Shown: positions 8,901 to 16,282, counted from the stretch's first letter. The stretch is 32,356 nt of DNA from Akkermansia muciniphila (GCA_945883955.1 CAMCYN010000014.1:1-32356); one strand, 5' to 3'. The notes: generated by a model not told the origin, from the letters alone. Program-made: numbers and translations.

Positions 8901-9131
8901 GATCCCTGGTGGAATCCGGCCGTGGAAGCGCAGGCAACGGACCGCGCACACCGGATTGGGCAGAAGTCAGTAGTGACCTCCTATAAGTTTATTACGAAGG
9001 GGACTGTGGAGGAGAAAATCCTTCAGCTTCAGGGCAAGAAGCGGGCATTGATGGATGCGTTGGTGGATAGTGAGCAGCCACTTATGGACGGTCTGTCGCT
9101 GGATGATCTTGCGGGACTTCTGGAGGGGTGA
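5973..9131 (+). CDS. SNF2-family helicase with SWIM zinc finger
   Basis: This 1052-residue SF2 ATP-dependent DNA translocase has an N-terminal SWIM zinc finger (C66-x-C68...C78-x-H80, in LCTCRDSRVRGLICAH), a long middle region without a recognised fold, and a C-terminal Swi2/Snf2 motor. Motor motifs are clear: ADEMGLGKT (motif I, about 615), LDEAQHIKN (motif II, about 708), LTGTPVENS (motif III), LLFSQFSSMLDLLQ, LISLKAGGVGLNLTAAD (motif V), and DRAHRIGQ (motif VI, about 990). The bacterial family of this layout is common but its cellular role is largely unsettled; remodelling of protein-DNA complexes or RNA polymerase recycling are the usual guesses. I took the ATG at 5973 because the product then starts MLLTERILSDAGG just before the SWIM region. 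This ATG lies inside the last codons of cimA, which suggests translational coupling. Confidence 0.93.
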   Translation: MLLTERILSDAGGWQVLKQAKALHGMGRVRDVVWAEPLLKGVVREGETEYRSGLKIISRSNLENLCTCRDSRVRGLICAHSVAVGLELLNPAPKTVSVPAGAPASGASSASSSGTKVATLSANPVSDSPKPWGFSLDGGSPVELFVVIPPNLAQSAARGSVSLGIESVFQGKRTLLSALDPRGAYRCSREDLRLLEALVRLQPGGPLPGMLALPLESALGVIEALTGHPRVSLGRQGPLSVQAEPLRPTLFADSRPNGDLALRCEVPAGGALLHGKKAAWMFRDQTLRPVCPGLPAVYLELLRGEVVLPGPAVARFLQQEWELLSRSFECEKVRLPEISEAKPVASALGDTAPKPLFSLSLEGSLNFLSGKLEAAYGDFKTTLSSRAPGTRPRNGVLEEVALARLVDYGFGRPDAEGQMVMRGELPILEFFARHLPALRKEWRVEIGARFAHVTRGIERIEPKLEVKGSGEDWFELDVALATSGGERYSGAEIQRLIQTGRSHIKRKDGSVAVFDPNLLDEFQQVLRDCDPQQKQAGRYRIANRQAGFLQAFAEENGAELAAPAHWKQWATASRKVEALRPIGLGPLEELLRSYQKQGVYWMHFLAENGLGGILADEMGLGKTVQALAFMRSLKGRCLVVAPSSLLTNWEREAQRFLPGIRVLVLAGAKRHERLASELGTAELVITSYPLLRRDIEWYRGENFAAVVLDEAQHIKNPESQNAQAAFQLRADRRFVLTGTPVENSVRDVWSLLNFVMPGYLGTRADFKERYELPISQDPGGVEHRRMIKRLAPFVLRRTKKAVASELPDKIEQVVWCELSKAQRETYAKLVDLTRREVSKAEGLKNQGQARMLMLTALLRLRQACNDLRLLGGDFAQEAGSAVPDSGKLEALEELFSEAQEGGHRVLLFSQFSSMLDLLQQWMEARNVDFCRLDGSTRDRTAQVDRFQTGTVPVFLISLKAGGVGLNLTAADTVIHYDPWWNPAVEAQATDRAHRIGQKSVVTSYKFITKGTVEEKILQLQGKKRALMDALVDSEQPLMDGLSLDDLAGLLEG

Positions 9132-9204
9132 GGTGGCGAAGATTTGAGGCAACAGAGTCATTGTCTTCCGCTTCGTAGTTTCGATGCAGCAAGGCGTTTG
9201 TGGT

Positions 9205-9232
9205 CTTGCTCGGAAGGTCGTGAGCAAGTTTT
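9205..9232 (+). terminator. possible Rho-independent terminator after the helicase gene
   Basis: A perfect 7-bp stem, CTTGCTC (9205-9211) and GAGCAAG (9222-9228), encloses a 10-nt loop and is followed by TTTT at 9229-9232. It lies 73 nt after the helicase stop and 88 nt before the TPR gene, where a transcript end is expected. The stem is only moderately GC-rich and the T-run is short. The remaining bases of the 9132-9320 gap show no gene I can support. Confidence 0.4.
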
Positions 9233-9320
9233 ACGCGGGGGTCAATCTTGGGAAGGAATTTGGTGTACTTGATCCCGCAGATGCTTTTATTAGGACGTTT
9301 CAATCAAAGATTTCGCACTT

Positions 9321-12275
9321 ATGTCCTCTCCCCAGGAAAAAGCGATACCGCGGAGCACTTCTGATTTTGCTTTGGCTGTTAAGCCCCCGAAATTGAGTGT
9401 CTTTTCGTATCCGATAGAGCTTCGCGCAAGCCTCCGCTTTGCGCCCCTGGCATTGGCGTTATTGATGCCGGTCTTGGCACTGGGACAGGGAGCTGCACCC
9501 CCTAAACCCGAAGAGCAGGCTGCCGCGCTGAATAGCCTTTATCAAAAGTCAATGGAGTCCTTCGGCAAGGGGGAATTCAAAGAGTGCGTTGCTGGCTTGA
9601 GGGAAATGCTGGCTAAAGGCGCCGAAGGACCGGGAACGGAGAGTGTTTATTTTACGATAGCCGCCGCGCTTTTCAACCTGAAGCAGTATAAAGAGGCGAA
9701 AGCTGCTTTCGAGGAGTACAATACGAAATATCCGGCAGGGACTAAACTGATGGAAGCCCAGACAGGAATCGGGCAGTGCCAGATGTCCCTCGGTGACAAA
9801 GAGGGGGCAGTGAAGACGTTTGCGGATATGGCGCAGAAGCCTGGGGTAAACAAAGAAAAGATGCTCCTTGTGCAGGCTAATCTGCTCAAGGAGATGAAAA
9901 AGACGGATCAGGCTCTGGCCTTGTTGCGGCCTGCCGTTACCGGTGTGCTTGGCTCTGAGGAATCGGTGCAGTTAGTCAGCCTTCTCGCAAGTTTGGAGGT
10001 TACCGCCGGGGACGCAGAGGCAGCCTTTAAGTTGTTGAGCTTGCTGTACCGTCGCTTTGATGTTGTTGACAATCCTCTCCAGGTGAATGGTTTGGCCTTT
10101 GAAATTGGAGATGCTCTTTTGAATAAGAAAGACTTCAAGCAAGCCCTTCGCTCTTACTCGTTGGTGAGGCGAAAAGACGATGTTCTAGCCTTACAAAGGC
10201 AGAAGATGCAGACGCTAGTGAGCCGTTATGACGCCAGCTTGGCTGCAATCCGGCAGACGCCGGACAAGCTTTCGCAGTTACAGTCGAGCCTTGTGGATTT
10301 GAAGGCTCAGTTCGAAGAGGGGAAAAAGGTTTTGGAGGACGTTGAGAAGGCCGACGACTATATGATGCCGCTGCGTTTCCGTCAGGCGCGAGCCTACCAG
10401 GAACTCAAAAGGCCTTGGGGAACGATTGTATTGTTTGAGTCTTTGCTGAAGGGAGACGTCAAAGGGCAGGCCCGGGAAGACATGATGTTCAGTATCTGCG
10501 GTAGCCAGTCTGATCTAAATAACATTAAAGGACTTAATCAGGCCCTGGACGCATATCTAAAAGAGTTTCCTGAGGGCAAATATGCCAATGAGGCAAACCA
10601 CATGCGGGCCGTGCAGTTGCTTCAGTTAAACGACCTTCGTGGAGCGGAGACGTTGTTTGGATCGGCTATTAAGAACAACACCGCCGGAGAGCGCCGGGAG
10701 TTCACCCTCTTTTTACTGGCAAACATCCGGTTCGGATTGTCCGAGTGGGACAAGGCTTTGGAGGCCTACGCGGATTATTCAAAGAGTTATCCAAAGGGAG
10801 AGCACCTCGAAGAGGTGAGCTATCGTGGCTCCCTGTCGCATTTCTTTAAGGGGGATTATGAGAAAGCCCTTGCTGGATTTGAGACGTATTTAAAGGGCAA
10901 TCCTGATGGCACTTTTGCGCCTGATGCAGGCTATCGTGTTGCTGCCTGCTATATGGCGGGACAACGCGCTATGGACGTGATTGCGCGCTGTCAGGCTTGG
11001 GCGAAGAATTACGGATACCACCCCTTAATGTCAGAGGTAATGTCGCTCCTCGGAGATGCCTATGCCTCCCTGGACAAACGGGAGGAGGCTGCGGACGCTT
11101 ACTTCAGGGGATTGCAACTAAATGCGACCGACGAGGTGCTCAACTACCTGTTGTTTGAAGCAAACAAGCAGTACCAAAAACTGGGTCAGTGGAATAAAAG
11201 CACTGAGCTTTTTAAGAACTTCATCGAGCGGAATCCAAAACATCCGGCGGTTGTTGCTTCGATGTTTTGGCTTTCCAAAGCCTTGGTGAAAGAGGGGAAG
11301 CCTGAAGAAGCCAAACGGTTTCTGGCTGATAAGATTGCGACCTTTATCAAGGATCGAAACAGCGATGCCGTTGAGCAACTACTGACCCAGCTTGCGCAGT
11401 TCTGTTCCAAAAAGCCTCGGCCACCAGTGAAGGCGCCACCTGCTCCGGGTGAGCCTGAATCCGTCCCTGCGACCGCCGCCGAGCCGCCGCCGTATGATCC
11501 GGAGGCCGAGTTGGACAAGTATTTGCCCATGAAAACGATTGGGACTACCGATCTCGCTCGAGGGCGTATCTTCTTTGCCCGCGCTGAATTGGCTCGAATG
11601 ACACGCAGACCTAAAGACTCGGCGGATTGGATGGATCGTCTATGTAAGGAGATTGGGGCGAAAGACTTGGGTGCTGCCTTGCTTGCGCAGGCTGGCGATC
11701 GAATGCTCGAGCGCAGCGACAAGGCGAAGGCGACGGCGTTTTACAAAGAGTTAATGACGTCCTTCCCCAAATCTGACCTCCTGGATTTCGCGTATAACGG
11801 AATGGGCCAAATTGCGCTGATTGAGGGGAAAAATGATGAAGCATTTAAGTGGTTTGACGATGCTGTTGAGAAAGTGGGGGCGAACGCGAGGTTGAAGGAT
11901 GTGACCCTTGGCAAAGGGAAGGCGTTGTTGGCGATGGGTAAGTTTGATGAGGCGAAAGCTATTTTTGAACAGGTTGGCGCTACTCGCGAATGGAAGGGGG
12001 CGGTGACGGCGGAATCGCTATTTCTGCTCGGCGAAACGGCCTTCCGTAAACAGGAGTACGCCGTTGGCTTACCTCACTTTCAAAGGGTGGCTGTAGCCTA
12101 TACTCGGTATCCATCAATCGTAGCGCGTGCGTATCTGCGTGCGGCAGACTGTTTTGAAAAGATGGGTGATGTCGAGAAAGCGAAGGCACACTTGGCCGAA
12201 TTGGTCGCAAAAGAAAAACTGGTCGGACTTCCTGAAGTGGAAGTCGGCCGCAAACGGTTGGAGGCTACGCAGTAA
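9321..12275 (+). CDS. large exported TPR-repeat protein of the Exb-type operon
   Basis: This 984-residue protein is built almost entirely of tetratricopeptide-like helical pairs. Examples are AAALFNLKQYKEAKAAFEEY, SLSHFFKGDYEKALAGFETYL, GDRMLERSDKAKATAFYKEL and GETAFRKQEYAVGLPHFQRV, each with the usual small/aromatic/Ala/Pro spacing. Near residues 696-735 a proline-rich linker (KKPRPPVKAPPAPGEPE) separates two TPR arrays. The N-terminus holds a signal-like segment (FAPLALALLMPVLALGQG, about 40-57), so it is probably periplasmic or outer-membrane facing; the preceding 38 residues are long for a signal peptide and an in-frame TTG near codon 25 may be the true start. It resembles YbgF/CpoB and BamD-like TPR scaffolds in context but is far larger. 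It opens a tight operon with ExbB/ExbD genes, only 2 nt before the next gene. Confidence 0.85.
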   Translation: MSSPQEKAIPRSTSDFALAVKPPKLSVFSYPIELRASLRFAPLALALLMPVLALGQGAAPPKPEEQAAALNSLYQKSMESFGKGEFKECVAGLREMLAKGAEGPGTESVYFTIAAALFNLKQYKEAKAAFEEYNTKYPAGTKLMEAQTGIGQCQMSLGDKEGAVKTFADMAQKPGVNKEKMLLVQANLLKEMKKTDQALALLRPAVTGVLGSEESVQLVSLLASLEVTAGDAEAAFKLLSLLYRRFDVVDNPLQVNGLAFEIGDALLNKKDFKQALRSYSLVRRKDDVLALQRQKMQTLVSRYDASLAAIRQTPDKLSQLQSSLVDLKAQFEEGKKVLEDVEKADDYMMPLRFRQARAYQELKRPWGTIVLFESLLKGDVKGQAREDMMFSICGSQSDLNNIKGLNQALDAYLKEFPEGKYANEANHMRAVQLLQLNDLRGAETLFGSAIKNNTAGERREFTLFLLANIRFGLSEWDKALEAYADYSKSYPKGEHLEEVSYRGSLSHFFKGDYEKALAGFETYLKGNPDGTFAPDAGYRVAACYMAGQRAMDVIARCQAWAKNYGYHPLMSEVMSLLGDAYASLDKREEAADAYFRGLQLNATDEVLNYLLFEANKQYQKLGQWNKSTELFKNFIERNPKHPAVVASMFWLSKALVKEGKPEEAKRFLADKIATFIKDRNSDAVEQLLTQLAQFCSKKPRPPVKAPPAPGEPESVPATAAEPPPYDPEAELDKYLPMKTIGTTDLARGRIFFARAELARMTRRPKDSADWMDRLCKEIGAKDLGAALLAQAGDRMLERSDKAKATAFYKELMTSFPKSDLLDFAYNGMGQIALIEGKNDEAFKWFDDAVEKVGANARLKDVTLGKGKALLAMGKFDEAKAIFEQVGATREWKGAVTAESLFLLGETAFRKQEYAVGLPHFQRVAVAYTRYPSIVARAYLRAADCFEKMGDVEKAKAHLAELVAKEKLVGLPEVEVGRKRLEATQ

Positions 12276-12277
12276 AA

Positions 12278-13066
12278 ATGAAGAGGGCTCTATTTTGGTT
12301 GAGCGTTCTGGTTGCCTTTGCTTGCGAGGGGATTTGCGAGGATGTCTTTCTTAAGGATGGTAGTGTGGTCCGGAATGTAGGGTTACGTCGTGAAGGGGCA
12401 TTTGTTTTTGGAAAACCCGAAGGTGGGCAGGATATTCTGATTCCAGCCAATACGATCGTGAGAATTGCCTTCCGGGAGTCTGGGGGATTGCGAGATGCGC
12501 GTGATGGCAACTATGCCGCAGATAGTCGGACGGTGATTGATAACACCGGGGCGGAGATGACTTATCACAAGACATGGATCGATATACCAGGGAGCATGTG
12601 GCCTACGCTTATGCGCCTGCGTTTACCGGCTTTGATTGCAGCAGGCCGGACTAGTGACCTTGACGACTTGCTGAAGGATTGGACACCCACGGGCGATCCT
12701 GAGTTGGACGCTGCGGTTGCACTATTAAATCTAAAGCGCTCAGGGGCAGGTAAACCGGAATTGCAAAAGGCTTGGAAGGCCGCAATTGAAGGTAATGTTG
12801 GTACCTTGAGCGCTGCAATTTCGTGGATTGAGCTGGGGAATGAGGCCGCAGAAGCCAAGGATTGGGACACCGCCATCCGTTACTATGTTTCTGTGCAGGT
12901 TTTTGCCCCCAATTGGAGACCATTGCACCCCTTGGCGCTTATGGGTGCGGTAAAGGCTTGTCTTGCCAACGAACAACCGGGTCAGGCGATTCCCTTCTCC
13001 GACGATTTGAAGACTGAATACCCTCGGTCTTCGCAGGCAAAGGCCGCTGAGAAGTTGGTAAAATAG
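12278..13066 (+). CDS. exported protein of the TPR/Exb operon, unknown function
   Basis: The 262-residue product starts MKRALFWLSVLVAFACEGICEDVF, a short signal peptide ending near a cysteine or alanine, so it is likely periplasmic or possibly lipid-anchored. After it, EDVFLKDGSVVRNVGLRREGAFVFGKP is a beta-rich segment like those that start many verrucomicrobial and planctomycetal exported proteins. The C-terminal half (GNEAAEAKDWDTAIRYYVSVQVFAPNWRPLHPLALMGAVKACL) reads as one or two TPR-like helical pairs, matching the larger TPR protein upstream. The gene starts 2 nt after that protein's stop and ends 46 nt before exbB, so all are probably one transcript. No catalytic residues are visible; I infer an accessory or scaffold role in the Exb-type complex. 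Confidence 0.8.
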   Translation: MKRALFWLSVLVAFACEGICEDVFLKDGSVVRNVGLRREGAFVFGKPEGGQDILIPANTIVRIAFRESGGLRDARDGNYAADSRTVIDNTGAEMTYHKTWIDIPGSMWPTLMRLRLPALIAAGRTSDLDDLLKDWTPTGDPELDAAVALLNLKRSGAGKPELQKAWKAAIEGNVGTLSAAISWIELGNEAAEAKDWDTAIRYYVSVQVFAPNWRPLHPLALMGAVKACLANEQPGQAIPFSDDLKTEYPRSSQAKAAEKLVK

Positions 13067-13112
13067 CCCGTCCGTCCTTTCTAATTCACAAACTAAACCT
13101 GACTCGTAACTT

Positions 13113-13949
13113 ATGAAGAGATTCGTAAAACCCGTACTTGTGGCGCTCCTCGCTCTTTCCGCCGTTGTCTGCAGTCCCGAAGCCAACGCCGCGGAGGAAA
13201 AGGCCGCTGCCGCCGTCCATAACAAAACACTTTGGGAACAGATTCACGAAGGCGGTTGGGTTATGATTCCCATCGGGATCTGTTCGGTCCTAACGGTATA
13301 TCTATGCGGGGATGGGTGGATCCGAACTTCGCAGAAACGGACTTCCCCTCCGGTATACGAAACGGAATTAAAACGCCTCTTCCGCGAAGGCGATTACGTT
13401 GGAGCTTACAATTTCTGTAAGTCAAACCCTGCGCCCATGACCAATGTGTTCCGGTCCGGTATCGGGATGCTTGGAGAGGGAAAATCAGCCGTTGAGGAAG
13501 CGATGGTGGGGACAATGCATCAGGAAAGTTCAAAACTGAACAGCTACATCAGTTACCTTTCGGTTATCGGGGTTTGTACGCCGATGATCGGGTTGCTTGG
13601 AACGGTTACTGGGATGATCAAGGCGTTCGCGAACTTGGGAACTTCGGGGATCGGGGATCCATCTGGACTGTCGGCCGCTATCGGTGAGGTTTTGATTGCA
13701 ACGGCGAGTGGGCTGCTCATCGCTATTCCTGCGTTCACCATGTTCTACTTCCTGCGTAGTCGTGCCAGTCACTCCCTGCACCATATTCAGGATCTTATGC
13801 AAGAAATGTTCCGTAAAATGCCTTATGACCATATGTCCGGGTTACATATCAGTGGTGAGGAAGTGTTTGCTTCGATGCCTAACTGGATAGAACACCATGA
13901 AGAGGCGCATGTGCAGGATGCCGGGCACGAAGAGGTAGCCGCGCACTAA
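13113..13949 (+). CDS. exbB: ExbB/TolQ/MotA-type proton channel subunit
   Basis: The 278-residue product belongs to the inner-membrane motor family that uses proton flow to energise envelope machines. It carries an apparent cleavable signal (VLVALLALSAVVCSPEANAA). TM1 is at about 47-66 (GGWVMIPIGICSVLTVYLCG), a cytoplasmic loop includes the typical alternating charged helix (EEAMVGTMHQESSKLNSYISYL), TM2 is TPMIGLLGTVTGMIKAF and TM3 is GEVLIATASGLLIAIPAFTMFYFL. These last two are the family's signature blocks. The C-terminus is His/Glu-rich (HHEEAHVQDAGHEEVAAH). A signal peptide before TM1 is found in ExbB variants of several phyla. The two ExbD genes directly downstream are its expected partners. 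Whether the complex serves a TonB-like, Tol-like or other process is open. Confidence 0.93.
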   Translation: MKRFVKPVLVALLALSAVVCSPEANAAEEKAAAAVHNKTLWEQIHEGGWVMIPIGICSVLTVYLCGDGWIRTSQKRTSPPVYETELKRLFREGDYVGAYNFCKSNPAPMTNVFRSGIGMLGEGKSAVEEAMVGTMHQESSKLNSYISYLSVIGVCTPMIGLLGTVTGMIKAFANLGTSGIGDPSGLSAAIGEVLIATASGLLIAIPAFTMFYFLRSRASHSLHHIQDLMQEMFRKMPYDHMSGLHISGEEVFASMPNWIEHHEEAHVQDAGHEEVAAH

Positions 13950-13970
13950 AAAAATGGGACATCTTTAAAA

Positions 13971-13976
13971 AAGGAG
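13971..13976 (+). promoter_or_regulatory. strong Shine-Dalgarno for the first exbD
   Basis: AAGGAG at 13971-13976 sits 7 nt before the ATG at 13984 and fixes that start. It stands out because most genes in this window have no recognisable Shine-Dalgarno, which suggests that translation of this subunit is set independently of exbB. Confidence 0.8.
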
Positions 13977-13983
13977 TAACCCT

Positions 13984-14445
13984 ATGGCTGGAGGAGGAGG
14001 AAGTATTGAGTCGGGAGAACCCGACTTCCAAATTGCACCGATGATCGATGTGTTGCTGGTGATGCTGATCTTCTTCATGACGATCACCTCGGCCCAAGTG
14101 TTGCGCATCGACAAGAATATCAAATTACCAGTCGCCCAAAACGCAGCGCGTAAAGACAGCAGTCGGGCGGAAGTCATTATTAACGTTCGCTGGGATGCTG
14201 ATCTTCAGAAGGCTGTCTTCACCTTCGATGACAAGACTTATGACACTACGGCAGAATTCCTTCCGGCACTTCAGCTAGCCAAAGAGGCGGCCGAAAAACA
14301 GATCTCTTCGACTCAGAATCCCAATCCGCGCGTCGTCATTCGGGTCGATAAGGAGGCCCCGGCTCTTTATGCCTCCCAGGCGATGAATGCGGCCGCTGAG
14401 GCGGGAATTGCGGATATCTCGTTTTCTACCGTCAACCGCGAATAA
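13984..14445 (+). CDS. exbD: ExbD/TolR-type stator protein, first copy
   Basis: The 153-residue product has the standard layout: a short cytoplasmic tail, one membrane helix and a periplasmic domain. The helix is IAPMIDVLLVMLIFFMTITSAQVL (about 17-40), with the conserved proton-carrying aspartate in PMIDV. The periplasmic part ends in a family-like segment (RVVIRVDKEAPALYASQAMNAAAEAGIADISFST). The tail contains a run of glycines and serines (MAGGGGSIESGEPDFQ). A good Shine-Dalgarno precedes it and a second, dissimilar ExbD follows after 3 nt. Paired ExbD genes behind one ExbB suggest a heterodimeric peg, as proposed for other Exb-type systems with two ExbD proteins. Confidence 0.93.
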   Translation: MAGGGGSIESGEPDFQIAPMIDVLLVMLIFFMTITSAQVLRIDKNIKLPVAQNAARKDSSRAEVIINVRWDADLQKAVFTFDDKTYDTTAEFLPALQLAKEAAEKQISSTQNPNPRVVIRVDKEAPALYASQAMNAAAEAGIADISFSTVNRE

Positions 14446-14448
14446 TCC

Positions 14449-14889
14449 ATGAAAAGTTTCGTTGAGGAAGAGACTCCTGCTGGTGGTTTTCAGATCGCAC
14501 CGATGATTGATGTCGTGTTCGTTATCATGCTGTTTTTTATGGTGATGGCGGGTGCGGTAAAAGTTGAGAACGAGCTGAATACGACACTTCCCGGAAGTAC
14601 TGAGACGTCTTCTGCAACGGACTTCGTGGATGAAATCACGATCACCATTTCCGAATCAGGCGAGGTGGCTTTGAACGACGAACCTTTCGATTCGCCCACA
14701 AGTGCCGACCTCAAAAACCTGCGCGACACGCTGATGCGTCTGAAGCAGAACGCTGACAACGCAAAAACTCCTTCGGTGGTGACGATTGTGAGCGAACCGC
14801 AGGCGAAGTATCATCGGACGGTAGCGGTGCTTGATGCATTAGCGGCCGCAAAAATTGAAACAGTCACCTTTAGCGTGAGCGACGAATGA
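14449..14889 (+). CDS. exbD: ExbD/TolR-type stator protein, second copy
   Basis: The 146-residue product has IAPMIDVVFVIMLFFMVMAGAV (about 16-37) as its only membrane helix, with the same essential-type aspartate in PMIDV. The periplasmic domain follows (ITITISESGEVALNDEPF ... VVTIVSEPQAKYHRTVAVLDALAAAKIETVTFSV), matching the ExbD fold more canonically than the first copy. Outside the helix the two copies differ strongly, so this is an old duplication rather than a recent repeat. It starts 3 nt after the first exbD stop and its TGA overlaps the next gene's ATG in an ATGA, so translation is probably coupled. Confidence 0.93.
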   Translation: MKSFVEEETPAGGFQIAPMIDVVFVIMLFFMVMAGAVKVENELNTTLPGSTETSSATDFVDEITITISESGEVALNDEPFDSPTSADLKNLRDTLMRLKQNADNAKTPSVVTIVSEPQAKYHRTVAVLDALAAAKIETVTFSVSDE

Positions 14890-16256
14890 GTTCGCACAAC
14901 CAGTTCCAACAAGCGGCGCAAGCTGCTCAAGAAGCAAAAGCTCGCGCAAAAGCAGCAGAAGAAGCCGCAGAAGCTGCGGTAGAGGCAGCTGCGCTATCAG
15001 CTGCACCTCAGGTGTATGTGCAGGCTGCTTTGCCTCCGCCAGTGAAATTGTCGTTGTGGCAGAGGATTTTGAATAAAGGAGGCAGCTTCCTTTTCCTGAG
15101 TATCGTTTTCCATTTGCTCCTGCTGGCGGGAGCGGCGACGTACGTGGTCCAATCTATACACGCGAAGGAAAAGCTCAAATTCACGGGTAAACCTACGCTG
15201 GGGGCTCCGGGGCAGAAATCGTTGGAATATAAAGTTCAGACTGTAAAGCGGAACCAGTCGATGAGCAGCGCACCGGCTGCTTCCACTCGCCTGACCTCAA
15301 CGGCTAGTAATGTCAAAGTGGCAATCCCTGATGCTCCGCTGACGACCTCGTCTTCGTCTGCCATGCCCTCTATGATGGGGGGGATGGGGGGGTCCTCGTT
15401 TGGTGCAAGCGGAGGGGGAGGCGGGGGAGGCGGGGGAGGCGGAATAGCAGTTGGCGGAGCAATGGCAGCCATGCCTGCGGCCGGATTTACCGTATTTGGC
15501 TTCAAGGGAAGCGGAGTAGGCCGCGGGTTGTCTGGACACCTCTATGATCTCAAGCAGGACAAGGATAGAAAGCCCACGGAAGGGGACAGCAATGACAGGG
15601 GCTATGTATTGAGGTACCTACGGAATTTCGATGAGAAAAGGTTTGATATGAAGTTGCTGCAGCCATTCTTTGTCTCTCCTGTGGAGCTTATGGCCACGCG
15701 CTTTTGGGTGCCGAATGGACCTGCCTCCCAAATGCCCCAGGCCTTCAATGTGGAGAAGGATGTTAAGCCAACATCCCTTTTAATTCATTATAAAGGAAAG
15801 GTGAGTCCACCCAAGGACGGAAAGTATAGATTTGTCGGCTTCGGAGATGACTTTTTAGGCATTAAGCTCAATGGAAAGGTGATTCTACCCTTTGATCGAC
15901 CTGGAAGCCGCATTTACGGGACTGATGCCACAGGTACAGGCGCGTTTTATGCGAATACCAAAAAAGGGCACGCAGTCAGTGACCCGGTGCTGCTTCGTGC
16001 GGGGCAACCTGTGGATCTGGAGATTATTCTGGTGGAGTGGCCGGGAGGATTGATGACTTTTAGTCTTTTGGTGGAGCGGGAAGAGGATCTACGGGATGGA
16101 AAATATAAAAAGACATCAAACGGATTGCCAATCCTTCCGATTTTTGAAACCGACATTACTGCTGCCATTCCGGAATACGAAGACAAGCCAGGAACGCCGA
16201 CGCTACTTCCTCCGCGAGATCCGAATCGTATGATGTGGAAGGTACTCCGAGAGTAG
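14886..16256 (+). CDS. single-pass membrane protein with PA14-like C-terminal domain, in the TonB position
   Basis: The 456-residue product starts with an Ala/Glu/Lys-rich helix (about 8-40, probable coiled coil). It has one membrane helix (GSFLFLSIVFHLLLLAGAATYVV, about 66-88), a long low-complexity periplasmic stretch with Ser/Thr, Met-Gly and an 11-glycine run (176-186), and a C-terminal globular domain. There, GLSGHLYDLKQDKDRKPT, SLLIHYKGKV, PPKDGKYRFVGFGDDFLGIKLNGKVIL and the later SDPVLLRAGQPVDLEIILVEWPGG fit the PA14 beta-barrel pattern of sugar- or ligand-binding domains. The N-in, single-TM, flexible-linker design and the place after exbB-exbD-exbD match TonB/TolA energy transducers, but I see no TonB C-terminal domain. 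Energy transduction to a PA14 domain is therefore an inference. Its start overlaps exbD by 4 nt. Confidence 0.85.
   Translation: MSSHNQFQQAAQAAQEAKARAKAAEEAAEAAVEAAALSAAPQVYVQAALPPPVKLSLWQRILNKGGSFLFLSIVFHLLLLAGAATYVVQSIHAKEKLKFTGKPTLGAPGQKSLEYKVQTVKRNQSMSSAPAASTRLTSTASNVKVAIPDAPLTTSSSSAMPSMMGGMGGSSFGASGGGGGGGGGGGIAVGGAMAAMPAAGFTVFGFKGSGVGRGLSGHLYDLKQDKDRKPTEGDSNDRGYVLRYLRNFDEKRFDMKLLQPFFVSPVELMATRFWVPNGPASQMPQAFNVEKDVKPTSLLIHYKGKVSPPKDGKYRFVGFGDDFLGIKLNGKVILPFDRPGSRIYGTDATGTGAFYANTKKGHAVSDPVLLRAGQPVDLEIILVEWPGGLMTFSLLVEREEDLRDGKYKKTSNGLPILPIFETDITAAIPEYEDKPGTPTLLPPRDPNRMMWKVLRE
15414..15440 (+). repeat. 9-bp tandem repeat encoding polyglycine
   Basis: GGGGGAGGC occurs three times in perfect tandem at 15414-15422, 15423-15431 and 15432-15440, inside the Gly-rich linker of the PA14-type protein. 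Each unit adds three glycines and keeps the frame, so slippage would change linker length, not switch the gene off. Confidence 0.8.
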
Positions 16257-16261
16257 CGGCG

Positions 16262-16282
16262 AAGGATCTACTCGCGATCCTT
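16262..16282 (+). terminator. hairpin after the TPR/Exb/PA14 operon
   Basis: AAGGATC (16262-16268) and GATCCTT (16276-16282) form a perfect 7-bp stem with a 7-nt loop, 5 nt after the operon's last stop. No T-run follows, so it may stabilise the mRNA 3' end rather than terminate by itself. The gap to 16427 separates two convergent operons and holds no gene I can support. Confidence 0.35.

Noticed and set aside
9132-9320. short open frames on both strands in the gap before the TPR gene
   Set aside because: No ribosome site, no motif, and the plus-strand frame from 9184 runs into the TPR gene in another frame.
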